From Pseudoalteromonas rubra (GTDB lineage: Bacteria; Pseudomonadota; Gammaproteobacteria; Enterobacterales; Alteromonadaceae), in the NCBI RefSeq assembly GCF_005886805.2, contig NZ_CP045430.1, positions 496,001-560,000 of the forward strand: 64,000 nucleotides of DNA, given 5' to 3'. Below are positions 8,491-17,054 of this stretch, piece after piece (the first letter of the stretch is position 1; every line of letters begins with the position of its first letter). The translations under genes were made by a program, and so were the position numbers. A model generated the notes under the pieces. The model was not told the origin of the DNA, did no database searches, and was given only the letters and a program-made list of their open reading frames with translations.

Positions 8491-10488
8491 ATGAAACTCA
8501 AGTTTAATAGCAAATTCAGCATCTTTATGGATGCGCATGATAACGTCCTGCTCAACAGCCAAACTAATGAATTTGTTTTGGATGCTAAAAATTTCCCCTT
8601 GTTCTCACGCTTCAAAAGCCTGACAAATGTTGATGAGCTGGCGAAAAGTGTTCCTGCCGAGCTTTTAGCCCACTTTTATTATCAAGTAGAAAACGCGACT
8701 AAAAGAGGCTGGCTAGTTGAAGCGGTTGATCTACAAGATACGAAAACAGAACTTATCGAAGGGATATATGGATCAAGTTGTTTCATACAAAGCTTCGCAG
8801 AAAACTGGCAGCGTATATCGTCACACTTGCAGAACTCTTGCATACTAATCGAAGATATTAGGAAAGTAACAAGTCTGCAGGAACATTTCCCCCTAAGGTT
8901 TTGCGAAGTATATAAAAATAGCATTTATATTTCACCGGTTATAACATGTACTGACAAATTAGAGAGTTACTTGGCATGGATTTTTGCCAGCCGGCCACTC
9001 GACCTCTTTATGGATAAGTTTGGTAAAGGCAAAGGTCGCTTGCTGTCTTTCCCGAAAATACCAAAACAGCTATGCTCGCTAGTTAATACCCTCGACTGCG
9101 TTGAAGCGTTGGTTTTTGATATTCAGCATGGCTCATCTGCCAGGTATAATTTTGATAATTTGGAGCGTATACCGCACTCTAATAGCACGTCTGAATTATC
9201 TCTTAAAAGCACTCCAATAACCTATGACGCAGATGGTGGTTCAAGGGCTTATAAAGCAGAAGACACACTCAAAAAACTTGCACCATTTATTGGCCGCCAA
9301 CTGGGTTATATTTTTCCTGAAAATAAACTGTCCTCTCCTTTGGACTCAATTAAGTTATTTACTTCAGGATTTTACAAATGTCCTATGAAAGCTCCAAAGC
9401 TAATTAGTGGTGCCGATTTTGCCCAACAAACGCTCGGCAAAGGCGTCACGCACCAACAATCTAAGGCCAGTGCATTATGCGAAGCAGTCGAACGTAAGAA
9501 TGCACAGTATGTGGGCGATGAGCTAACTCAAGTCGCACAGGCCAAACAGCTGGACGCCCGCAGTTATCGCTTTTCTCAGTTGTTACCCTACAGCCAGCAG
9601 CAGTATGCACGTTTCTCGGACCCCGCTGATTCTGAATCTCAGCGTAAGCAAGCCGCACTTTCCTATACTGGAGAGGCTGTCAATTGGACTGCTCTGTGGT
9701 CGCTTACATGCGATGAAAAAGTCTTTGTGCCCACCGTTTGCTGCTTTGCCAATACACCGTTTGAAGAAGACCGCTTTGGCAAATGGCATTCTAATGGCTG
9801 TGCCGCCGGTAATAATCTCGAAGAGGCAATTTTACAGGCTTTATTTGAGTTGCTTGAGCGTGATGCGACTGCTATCTGGTGGTACAACCGCCTGCCACGC
9901 CCGCAATTTGAGTTAAACGGTCTGGACCCGGATTATCTGGCACCGCTGCACCAAACAATCACCGCTGAACACGACTATTGGGTGCTGGACCTCACCGTGG
10001 ATACCGGCGTGCCCGTAATGGCAGCGATTGGCCGTAACAAAGCAACTCAGGGGTATGTATTTGGCTTCGGCTGCCACTTAAAACCCGAAATGGCCGCACA
10101 ACGCGCGCTCACTGAGTTATGTCAGCTTATTCCTATCCGGGACCAAAATGGTGCCCCCTTTGATTTTGATGCCATTACCGATGCTAGTTTCCTTCAGCCT
10201 GAGGCCAATGCACCTCGTGCAAGCTATCAGCTAACACAAAGCGGTGATCTGAAGGATGATATTCTGGCCATTGTTGAACAGTTAAAAAACCTGGATATGG
10301 AAACACTGGCACTGGACTATTCCCGCTCGCCTATTCCACTGAGCACTGCTAAAGTCTTTGTACCCGGGCTGTGCCACATCTGGCCACAACTAGGTAATCC
10401 ACGGCTTTATGAGACACCTGTCAAACTCGGTTGGCTGGATAAAGCATTGACGGAGAAAACGATTAATCAGCAAGGGTTGTATATTTAA
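8491..10488 (+). CDS. YcaO-domain cyclodehydratase with N-terminal leader-binding-like region (second copy)
   Basis: This 665-residue protein has a ~300-residue N-terminal region (a PqqD-like beginning, then an E1-like scaffold region) and a YcaO domain. Motifs are GKG at 316-318 with SALCEAVER at 327-335, NGCAAGNNLEEAILQ then LLERDA from 435, and QRALTELCQ with Glu542 and Gln545. It shares WWYN and the late LY(T/E)(T/V)PVK region with the first YcaO of the cluster, so the two are paralogues. Base composition changes at about 9400, exactly where the catalytic domain begins; the N-terminal part is AT-rich like the rest of the cluster. The last gene of the plus-strand run, it ends before a hairpin. 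No clear Shine-Dalgarno precedes the ATG, so coupling to the upstream gene is likely. Confidence 0.85.
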   Translation: MKLKFNSKFSIFMDAHDNVLLNSQTNEFVLDAKNFPLFSRFKSLTNVDELAKSVPAELLAHFYYQVENATKRGWLVEAVDLQDTKTELIEGIYGSSCFIQSFAENWQRISSHLQNSCILIEDIRKVTSLQEHFPLRFCEVYKNSIYISPVITCTDKLESYLAWIFASRPLDLFMDKFGKGKGRLLSFPKIPKQLCSLVNTLDCVEALVFDIQHGSSARYNFDNLERIPHSNSTSELSLKSTPITYDADGGSRAYKAEDTLKKLAPFIGRQLGYIFPENKLSSPLDSIKLFTSGFYKCPMKAPKLISGADFAQQTLGKGVTHQQSKASALCEAVERKNAQYVGDELTQVAQAKQLDARSYRFSQLLPYSQQQYARFSDPADSESQRKQAALSYTGEAVNWTALWSLTCDEKVFVPTVCCFANTPFEEDRFGKWHSNGCAAGNNLEEAILQALFELLERDATAIWWYNRLPRPQFELNGLDPDYLAPLHQTITAEHDYWVLDLTVDTGVPVMAAIGRNKATQGYVFGFGCHLKPEMAAQRALTELCQLIPIRDQNGAPFDFDAITDASFLQPEANAPRASYQLTQSGDLKDDILAIVEQLKNLDMETLALDYSRSPIPLSTAKVFVPGLCHIWPQLGNPRLYETPVKLGWLDKALTEKTINQQGLYI

Positions 10489-10630
10489 CTACGCTCCTTG
10501 GTGGCTGTGAATAACCTAAAATACTTGTGACAAAATACCAGCTCAAGGCCGGTATAGCAGAATACGAGCTCACTTTGTAGCGAGAGAGAATATTGTTGGT
10601 AGAGACTCCCTGTCACCTAACCCTAAGTAA

Positions 10631-10666
10631 CTCAAGCTGGCTGGCAATTAACCCAGCAAGCTTGAG
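10631..10666. terminator. Hairpin between convergent YcaO genes
   Basis: CTCAAGC/GCTTGAG arms enclose GCTGG/CCAGC arms with a 2x2 internal loop. It lies between the convergent ends at 10488 and 10681 and could stop transcription from both sides. There is no strong T tract. Confidence 0.5.
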
Positions 10667-10680
10667 TGACACTGTACAAA

Positions 10681-12864
10681 CTACCCTTTGGCAAACTTAG
10701 CGCGTGCGGCATGTAGCTTTTTATAGCTGTCGATCAGGCGCAGGTGCTTGTCCAGGCCTTCCAGTTGCATGTTGGTTGGTGTCAGGCCATAAAACTTCAC
10801 ATCACCGTTGATTGAGCCAATCACCGCATCCATCACTTCTTTACCGAACATACGGGTAAAGCTGTGGATGTAGTCCTCAATTTCCAGCTCTTCGTCCAGC
10901 GCCACTTCCAGCGTGGCGTGCATAGCCTGGTAGAATAAACCGCGTTCAACCGTGTTGTCGTTGTATTGCAGGAAGGTTTCAACCAGCTCAATGGCCGCTT
11001 CGATATCGCCCAGCGCCAGATAGATAAGGATTTTCAGCTCTAAAATGGTCAGCTGGCCCCAAACCGTGTTTTCATCGAACTCTACGCCGATCAGGGTGAT
11101 GATGTCGATGTAATTATCAAGCTGGCTTTCTTCAAGGCGATTAACCAAATCAGCCAGCGCTTCGTCTTCCAGCGAGTGAATGTTCAGAATGTCTTCGCGG
11201 TATTGCAGCGCTTTGTTGGTGTTATCCCAGATTAAGTCTTCGGCCGGGTAAACCTCAGAGTAGCCAGGCACCAGAATACGGCAGGCGGTACCCATATCAG
11301 TAAATTCTGCAATATACGCCTCTTTGCCCAAATCTTTAAGAATGGCGAACAGTTTGTCACACTCTTCTTCGTTGGTGCCCGTGAAGTCCCACTCCACAAA
11401 CTCATAATCATGTTTGGCACTGAAGAAACGCCACGAGATCACACCGGTAGAATCAATGAAGTGCTCAACAAAGTTCTCCGGTTCAGACACAGCCATGCTA
11501 TTGAACGTGGGCTTTGGCACATCATTCAGACCCTCGAAGCTACGACCCTGCAACAGCTCGGTTAAGCTGCGCTCCAGCGCGACTTCCAGGCTTGGGTGCG
11601 CACCAAAAGAGGCAAACACACCGCCCGTTTTCGGGTTCATAAGGGTCACACACATCACCGGGAACTGACCGCCCAGAGAGGCATCTTTCACCACAACCGG
11701 GAAGCCCTGCTCTTCAAGGCCTTTAATGCCAGCAACAATGCCCGGGAACTTAGCCAGTACGTCTTCAGGCACGTCTGGTAACACAATTTCCTGTTCAATG
11801 ATCTGCTTTTTCACCGCGCGCTCAAAGATCTCAGACAAACACTGAACTTTGGCTTCAAACAGGTTATTACCGGCGCTCATACCGTTACTCAGAAACAGGT
11901 TTTCAATCAGGTTAGATGGAAAATAAACCGTTTCACCGTCGCTGTGACGCGTGTAAGGAATAGAACAAATACCACGCTCGATATTGCCTGAGTTGGTGTC
12001 AATCAGGTTAGAGCCACGCAGCTCCCCTTCCGGGTCGTAGATTTCACGCGTGTAGCCATCAAGGATCTCACTAGGCAGTTCATCGTTGTCGCCCGGCTTA
12101 AACCACTGCTCATTGGGGTAATGAACAAATTCAGCATTGGCAATTTCTTCACCAAAGAACTGGTCGTTATAGAAAAAGTTACAGTTCAGTCGCTCAATAA
12201 ACTCGCCCAGCGCCGAGCACAGCGCGCTTTCTTTAGTCGCACCTTTGCCATTGGTGAAACACATCGGCGATGCAGCATCACGAATATGCAAAGACCAAAC
12301 GTTAGGCACAATGTTACGCCATGAGGCTACTTCGATTTTCATGCCCAGATCTGACAGAATACCCGTCATATTGGCGATGGTCTGCTCCAAGGGCAGATCT
12401 TTACCCAGAATGAAGGTGCTGGCGTCTGAGTCAGTGTTTACCATCAGCATGGCTTGCGCATCGTCATCCAGGCTCTCTACCGCTTCAACCTGGAACTCAG
12501 GTCCGGTCTGGATCACTTTTTTCACAGTACAACGGTCAATTGAACGCAAGATGCCCTGACGGTCTTTCTCAGAGATACTCTCTGGCAGCTCAACCTGAAT
12601 TTTAAAGATCTGGTTGTAACGGTTTTCCGGGTCAACAATGTTGTTTTGCGCCACACGAATTCCATCGGTCGGAATATCACGCGCATTACAATACACTTTC
12701 ACAAAGTAAGCAGCACACAGCGCAGACGACGCCAGAAAATAGTCAAACGGGCTGGGTGCCGAACCATCGCCTTTATAACGAATAGGTTGGTCGGCAATGA
12801 CAGAAAAATCATCAAATTTGGCGTCAATTCGAAGATTATCGAGATAATTTACTTTGATTTCCAT
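10681..12864 (-). CDS. OsmC-YcaO fusion protein, RimO-accessory type
   Basis: The start is placed at 12864 (MEIKVNYLDNL), giving 727 residues; the 32 residues that a more upstream start would add look like untranslated leader. Residues ~1-135 form an OsmC-like domain (GSAPSPFDYFLASSALCAAY). A YcaO domain follows, with VWSLHIRD, FTNGKGATKESAL, LGEFIERLNCNF and LTELLQGRSF, close to E. coli YcaO, and a helical TPR-like tail. E. coli YcaO assists RimO in methylthiolation of ribosomal protein S12, so a housekeeping role is likely. It is not obviously part of the TOMM cluster: it is convergent, of normal composition, and of a different YcaO subgroup. OsmC domains usually act on hydroperoxides; what the fusion adds is unknown. 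Confidence 0.85.
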   Translation of the reverse strand: MEIKVNYLDNLRIDAKFDDFSVIADQPIRYKGDGSAPSPFDYFLASSALCAAYFVKVYCNARDIPTDGIRVAQNNIVDPENRYNQIFKIQVELPESISEKDRQGILRSIDRCTVKKVIQTGPEFQVEAVESLDDDAQAMLMVNTDSDASTFILGKDLPLEQTIANMTGILSDLGMKIEVASWRNIVPNVWSLHIRDAASPMCFTNGKGATKESALCSALGEFIERLNCNFFYNDQFFGEEIANAEFVHYPNEQWFKPGDNDELPSEILDGYTREIYDPEGELRGSNLIDTNSGNIERGICSIPYTRHSDGETVYFPSNLIENLFLSNGMSAGNNLFEAKVQCLSEIFERAVKKQIIEQEIVLPDVPEDVLAKFPGIVAGIKGLEEQGFPVVVKDASLGGQFPVMCVTLMNPKTGGVFASFGAHPSLEVALERSLTELLQGRSFEGLNDVPKPTFNSMAVSEPENFVEHFIDSTGVISWRFFSAKHDYEFVEWDFTGTNEEECDKLFAILKDLGKEAYIAEFTDMGTACRILVPGYSEVYPAEDLIWDNTNKALQYREDILNIHSLEDEALADLVNRLEESQLDNYIDIITLIGVEFDENTVWGQLTILELKILIYLALGDIEAAIELVETFLQYNDNTVERGLFYQAMHATLEVALDEELEIEDYIHSFTRMFGKEVMDAVIGSINGDVKFYGLTPTNMQLEGLDKHLRLIDSYKKLHAARAKFAKG

Positions 12865-13058
12865 AGGAAAGAGTCCGGTGTATTGCGATCGAAAATCCCT
12901 ATTGTACTTGAGGTTGCAAGACGGCGCCAATGCTGATGACACAAATAACCCTGCCAACACAAATTAAGTTACTAAATACCTATTATTGGTCGTAAAGGCA
13001 TGTTACTTTCTTGGCAAATAAACTCATCAGACAACACACGAGATAACAAGGATTTATT

Positions 13059-13649
13059 ATGCGCAGCTATGTGTGGTTAGCACTTGGTTTAGACCTGTTT
13101 TCCGGCTCTGCTCTGGCCAATAACGGCTTTGGTGTCACCCTGTATGGTGGCAAAAGTAGCAATCAGGAATTGCATACCAGTCAAAAAGCAGTGGTTAACC
13201 TGGCCGATGAAAACCACTTTGGCATCAGCTTTGATCGCTATCTAAATAAAAAACGCTATGGCCTGTTTTACAGCATGCTAGAAACTGAATTTGAAGATGC
13301 ACCAATCCAGAAAGTGGATATGGAATATCTGATGTTTCAAAGCGCCATAGATGTAGATATCACAGATAATCTGGACAGCTATATCGGTGCTCAGATCGGT
13401 GTAAATAGAGTAACTCCCAATTTTGAAGAAGCTGATCACTTTTTTGCTGCGGGCTTTTATGGTGGCCTGAAATATCATTTAGGAGCCGGGTTCAGCGCGC
13501 AAACAGAGCTGCGCTGGCTAGCGTCTTCTATCAAAAACTCGTCTAAAGTACGCTGTGATGGCAGCGATGAGGACGTCTGTGCATGGCACTTTGATGGCGA
13601 TGTACTTAACCAATTCCAGCTGAGTCTGGGCCTGACTTACCGCTTTTAA
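13059..13649 (+). CDS. Small outer-membrane beta-barrel protein
   Basis: This 196-residue protein has a signal peptide (cleavage after SALA, about residue 20). Alternating amphipathic strands follow, ending in Tyr-Arg-Phe, the aromatic C-terminal signature for BamA-dependent insertion. The length fits an eight-stranded porin-like or OmpW-like barrel. Two cysteines near 163-172 (VRCDGSDEDVCAW) could form a loop disulphide. The start has AAGGA 7 nt upstream. It is a single gene, divergent from the OsmC-YcaO gene. The ligand or function is not recognisable. Confidence 0.7.
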   Translation: MRSYVWLALGLDLFSGSALANNGFGVTLYGGKSSNQELHTSQKAVVNLADENHFGISFDRYLNKKRYGLFYSMLETEFEDAPIQKVDMEYLMFQSAIDVDITDNLDSYIGAQIGVNRVTPNFEEADHFFAAGFYGGLKYHLGAGFSAQTELRWLASSIKNSSKVRCDGSDEDVCAWHFDGDVLNQFQLSLGLTYRF

Positions 13650-13673
13650 AAAAATCGCCAGCATCGCTATCAG

Positions 13674-13693
13674 CCCCGGCTCGTTGGCCGGGG
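13674..13693. terminator. Hairpin between convergent OMP and LysR genes
   Basis: CCCCGGC and GCCGGGG form a 7-bp GC stem around TCGTTG. It lies 25 bp after the outer-membrane protein stop and before the convergent LysR stop at 13738. There is no T tract. Confidence 0.5.
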
Positions 13694-13737
13694 TAACGCT
13701 GTAATTAGCCACGGTCACACCAAACGAGTGCCCACTC

Positions 13738-14622
13738 TTACAGAGTTATAACGTTATTTTTAAGGTGTTCAATAAACAACCTGGTTTTACGGGGTGTATA
13801 GCTGGCCTTGGGGTAATAGGCCCAGAGTTGTTTTATCTCAGAGCGAATATCCGGCAAAATGGGCACCAAAGCGCCAGATCTTAACTCCCGCTCAATATAG
13901 CTTGGTGCGATAAACAGCAAACCAATTCCCTGCACTGCCGCTTTTAAAATGGCATCGAGATGATCGGTCACAAAATTATAGTTGGTAAACTCAAACAATC
14001 TGCCATCTTCAAGTACAACGCCCCCAATTTTATGATAATAACTACTCAGCAACATCTTATGTTGTGCCAGGTCCTCAACACAGGTTATTTCATCGCAACG
14101 TGCCAGATATTCAGGGGCCCCAAACAGCTGCATTTGATAGTCAAACAACCGCGTGCCTTTGTGCGAGACTGAATCAAACGACTCGTTATACCGGGTGATC
14201 ACCACATCGTGCTGTAAATCCGGTGGCTCTCCCGGCGCCAGTACATTCAGGTGAATGGTGATCTGCGGATATTGCGACAAAAACTGCTCAATTTTGGGCA
14301 TTAATACACTGCTGCCCACCGCCTGTGTGGCCGCTATTTTCAAACTGCCCTGCAATTCGCATTGCTCAGATTGCGCGGTTTCTACCAGTGCCTCAAACTG
14401 GGCAAGCCAGTCTCTGGCACGAGGAAAAAAATGCTGCCCTTGCTCCGTGAGATTAACCTGCCGGGTCGTGCGAATGAACAAACTTTGCCCCAGATGCCTT
14501 TCCAGCCAGTCAATACGTTTACTCATAGCAGATGCCGAAACCCCTTGATGCTCAGCCGCTTTGGTAAAGCTGCCCAGCTCTGCCAGAACGCAAAAACTGC
14601 GTGTTGCCGTTAACCAATCCAT
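13738..14622 (-). CDS. LysR-family transcriptional regulator
   Basis: This 294-residue protein has an N-terminal winged helix-turn-helix (SFTKAAEHQGVSASAMSKRIDWLE) and a type 2 periplasmic-binding-like effector domain. It is divergent from an MFS drug-type exporter, the usual layout for a regulator and its target. The ATG at 14622 has AGGAA about 9 nt upstream. That Shine-Dalgarno lies inside a T-N11-A palindrome at 14631-14643, so binding there would repress the regulator itself (inference). The effector is unknown. Confidence 0.85.
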   Translation of the reverse strand: MDWLTATRSFCVLAELGSFTKAAEHQGVSASAMSKRIDWLERHLGQSLFIRTTRQVNLTEQGQHFFPRARDWLAQFEALVETAQSEQCELQGSLKIAATQAVGSSVLMPKIEQFLSQYPQITIHLNVLAPGEPPDLQHDVVITRYNESFDSVSHKGTRLFDYQMQLFGAPEYLARCDEITCVEDLAQHKMLLSSYYHKIGGVVLEDGRLFEFTNYNFVTDHLDAILKAAVQGIGLLFIAPSYIERELRSGALVPILPDIRSEIKQLWAYYPKASYTPRKTRLFIEHLKNNVITL

Positions 14623-14630
14623 TAAATTAA

Positions 14631-14643
14631 TTCCTATCAGGAA
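14631..14643. promoter_or_regulatory. Candidate LysR-type operator (T-N11-A palindrome)
   Basis: TTCCTATCAGGAA has perfect 5-bp arms and fits the T-N11-A rule for LysR-family boxes. It lies 8-20 bp upstream of the lysR ATG and covers its Shine-Dalgarno, within the divergent region shared with the MFS gene. Confidence 0.45.
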
Positions 14644-14729
14644 ATAGTATTTTAATTATTACCTTATTTTTAGGACAATGAAAGCGGCGTATAGTGCCCG
14701 GGTCAAATTTACTTCGCCCTGGAGTGCCC

Positions 14730-15896
14730 GTGCACCTATTTACTATGCTTGCTGTTTTACTCATGTCCTGCTCTCAGCTGGTCAGCCAGGTGTATATGCC
14801 TGTTTTACCAGATATTGCAGACAGCCTGGTGCTAACCAATGGCATGAGTCAGGCAATGATCATCAGCTATTTCATTACGCTTGGCGCCTCTCAACTGATT
14901 GTTGGACCGCTGCGCGACAAGTACGGTGATCGACCACTGTTTATCGCCGGGCAAGCCATCTTACTGGCAGGTACACTGTTATGTGCCGTTGCACCAGACA
15001 GCACCACCTTTTTACTCGGACGAATTTTGCAAGGTGCGGGCTCCGCTTCACCGGTGTTAATCAGCCGCACATTACTGGCTCAACGACTGTCGGGGGCCAG
15101 ATTAAAAAGTGCCATGGCAACCGTGGCCATCTCGGCAAGTGTCACCGCAATTATTGCCCCCCTGCTCGGCGGTATGCTGAGCAGTTGGTTTGGCTGGCAG
15201 GGTTTGTCACTGGTGCTCATTACATACTATCTGTTCATCACCATATTCGGGCTGAGTCTGCTCAAAGCCAGCGAACCTCAACCTTTTGTGATTAACCCAA
15301 TGAGCCTGGTTCGGCACTATCAAAATATGGTGCGCTGTCAGGTCTTTTTATCGCTGGCCAGTCTCAAATGGGTGCCAACCTTTTTGTATTTGACGCTCCA
15401 GCTACATTTGCCGTTTTTACTTCAGGACCGCTTTGGCTTCACCACTAGCCAGACCGGACAAGCCATGATGCTGCCTATGGTTGGTCTGTTGTTGGGCGCT
15501 GTGTTTGCTAAAGTCTTACAGCGCCACGTTAGCTATATGAAAATTGTTTTGTGGCTGTGGCCTGCACTATTACTCAGTGCACTGACCTTCGTATTAGCCA
15601 GCGACAACGCCATAGCGATATTACTGGCCTATGCCGCCATTATGTTGGTATTTGGCGGATATTTTCCAAGCTATATGCACCTGATTGGCTTACTACACCC
15701 TACTCACGCGGGCACCGCAAACGCTTTGGTTGGGGCAATTGAGTTACTGATATTTTCTGTCATTGCCTGGCTGGTGAATCAATGGCTGCCAGATAACACG
15801 CAAGCCATCGCGCTACTGATCGCTGTCTGTGCTGCATTGTTACTACTTTGCTGGCGTACTATCCGTATTCAGCGACCTCATTTTGAACACACATAA
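14730..15896 (+). CDS. MFS drug-resistance-type transporter (Bcr/CflA-like)
   Basis: This inner-membrane carrier has about 12 predicted helices. Helices 2-3 are joined by GPLRDKYGDRP, the MFS motif A, and RILQGAGSASPVLISRTLL follows as motif B. The pattern and length (~388 residues) fit the DHA1 Bcr/CflA group of proton-coupled exporters. The start is uncertain: GTG at 14730 has GGAG 5 nt upstream, while GTG at 14694 or 14724 and ATG at 14745 are alternatives. It is probably controlled by the divergent LysR gene. The substrate is not predictable. Confidence 0.8.
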   Translation: MHLFTMLAVLLMSCSQLVSQVYMPVLPDIADSLVLTNGMSQAMIISYFITLGASQLIVGPLRDKYGDRPLFIAGQAILLAGTLLCAVAPDSTTFLLGRILQGAGSASPVLISRTLLAQRLSGARLKSAMATVAISASVTAIIAPLLGGMLSSWFGWQGLSLVLITYYLFITIFGLSLLKASEPQPFVINPMSLVRHYQNMVRCQVFLSLASLKWVPTFLYLTLQLHLPFLLQDRFGFTTSQTGQAMMLPMVGLLLGAVFAKVLQRHVSYMKIVLWLWPALLLSALTFVLASDNAIAILLAYAAIMLVFGGYFPSYMHLIGLLHPTHAGTANALVGAIELLIFSVIAWLVNQWLPDNTQAIALLIAVCAALLLLCWRTIRIQRPHFEHT

Positions 15897-15916
15897 GTAT
15901 AATATTGGGATCAATC

Positions 15917-16474
15917 ATGTTCGAAAAACTCCACTTTAACACTGCCCGATTTACTATCCGGCCGCTTCAGCAAAGTGACCTTCATGCCATTTACGAGAGC
16001 CGGCGTAATCCGGATACCTCCAGGTATATTGGTGAACCAGCGACACTAAAAGATGCTCAGGACCGAATTGATCAGGCAACAGCCCCCTGGCAGGCAAATG
16101 AGCATGAAAGACTGCTTTTGGCCATCATCAGACGTGAAGACAATGTACTGGTCGGTGAACTCATGTATAAGTTTTTGTGCCATAACGCCAAAACTGCCGA
16201 AATCGGTTATCGTCTGAGTGAAAAATATATTGGCCAGGGTTATGCGTTTGAAGCTGCAAATGGGCTGATTGAAGCTGCCTTTGGGCAATTTGGACTCAAT
16301 AAAGTCTGTGCATTTTGTGCTGTCGAAAACCAGGCTTCCTGGCGCTTAATGGAAAAGCTCGGCATGCAACGTGAGGCCCATTTACGTCAGCACTTTAAAT
16401 TTAGCCATGGTTACTATGATGGCTATATGTACGGCCTGCTGCGTAGTGAACATATCATGGCAGCAACAGCCTGA
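15917..16474 (+). CDS. GNAT acetyltransferase, RimJ/RimL type
   Basis: This 185-residue protein starts MFEKLHFNTARFTIRPLQQSDL, typical of RimL-like acetyltransferases. It has the acetyl-CoA loop region EIGYRLSEKYIGQGYAFEAA and CAVENQASWRLMEKLGM. The ATG at 15917 is preceded by GGGATC and preferred over the TTG at 15905. It follows the MFS gene by 20 bp and may be co-transcribed, so a resistance function is possible; N-terminal protein acetylation is an alternative. Confidence 0.8.
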   Translation: MFEKLHFNTARFTIRPLQQSDLHAIYESRRNPDTSRYIGEPATLKDAQDRIDQATAPWQANEHERLLLAIIRREDNVLVGELMYKFLCHNAKTAEIGYRLSEKYIGQGYAFEAANGLIEAAFGQFGLNKVCAFCAVENQASWRLMEKLGMQREAHLRQHFKFSHGYYDGYMYGLLRSEHIMAATA

Positions 16475-16480
16475 TAAACG

Positions 16481-16506
16481 AAAAAGGCACCCTTATCAGG
16501 TGCCTT
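16481..16506 (-). terminator. Intrinsic terminator of the EF-hand operon
   Basis: AAGGCACC (16484-16491) pairs with GGTGCCTT (16499-16506). Read on the minus strand, the stem is followed by a run of five T. It lies after the last EF-hand gene and also just beyond the convergent acetyltransferase stop, so it may serve both. Confidence 0.7.
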
Positions 16507-16583
16507 GACTCATGGAAGGATCCATGAAGATCGTTGCGTAAAAATACAAAATTGGGAGAAGAAAACTGTGTCAGAATAATGTC

Positions 16584-16790
16584 CTACTGACTAAACTCCT
16601 GTTCCGATAGTTTACCGTCGCCATTGGTGTCCAGTTTTTCGAAAATGACCGTCAATGTATCCGAGCCCGCGGCTTCCGACTTAGAGATATACCCATCGCC
16701 ATTGGTATCAAAAGTTGAAAATGAACTGTCCGCAGCATGCGCACCAATACTGGCTGCCATCAAAATGGTGCTTAACATAAGCTTGTACAT
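16584..16790 (-). CDS. Secreted EF-hand calcium-binding protein, third of three
   Basis: The start at 16790 (MYKLMLSTILMAASIGAHA) is chosen because GAGGA lies 6 nt upstream and a clear signal peptide then begins the 68-residue protein. After cleavage near AHA|ADS two canonical EF-hand loops follow: DTNGDGYISKSE and DTNGDGKLSEQE, with Asp, Asn and Glu in the calcium-ligand positions. A two-loop domain is the minimal stable EF-hand pair. It is probably periplasmic. It is last in an operon of three paralogues. Confidence 0.75.
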   Translation of the reverse strand: MYKLMLSTILMAASIGAHAADSSFSTFDTNGDGYISKSEAAGSDTLTVIFEKLDTNGDGKLSEQEFSQ

Positions 16791-16800
16791 ATCAAGTTCC

Positions 16801-17028
16801 TCATAAATGCTTGTTAAAGTGTTTAAATTCTTTGGCACTCAGCGCGCCATCCCGGTTTGTATCCAGGCGTTTAAATGCGTCAGCGACCAGAGAGACCTTA
16901 GCTGCTTCTGAGCGACTGATCAGGCCATCGCTGTTGTCATCCAAAAGTGCAAAATCGACTTCAGTTGCAAACGCTAACGCACAGGTGAACATTCCCAGGG
17001 TCAACGCAAAAACGTATGTAATTTGCAT
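16801..17028 (-). CDS. Secreted EF-hand calcium-binding protein, second of three
   Basis: This 75-residue protein has a signal peptide (cleavage near LAFA|TEV) and two EF-hand loops, DDNSDGLISRSE and DTNRDGALSAKE. The first has Ser at position 4 and the second Arg at position 4; both keep the acidic ligands. GGAGG lies 8 nt upstream of the ATG. It sits 26 bp after the first EF-hand gene and 10 bp before the third, so one transcript is likely. Confidence 0.75.
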   Translation of the reverse strand: MQITYVFALTLGMFTCALAFATEVDFALLDDNSDGLISRSEAAKVSLVADAFKRLDTNRDGALSAKEFKHFNKHL

Positions 17029-17054
17029 ATCTGATCCTCCGGCTAAAACGCGAT

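Noticed and set aside
10500..10680. Possible extra precursor peptide after the second YcaO gene
   Set aside because: The longest plus-strand frame is 17 codons without a leader pattern; the space is taken by a terminator hairpin.
12865..12960. 32-residue N-terminal extension of the OsmC-YcaO protein
   Set aside because: The extension does not fit the OsmC domain, which begins naturally at MEIKVNYLDN. I found no support for the upstream start.
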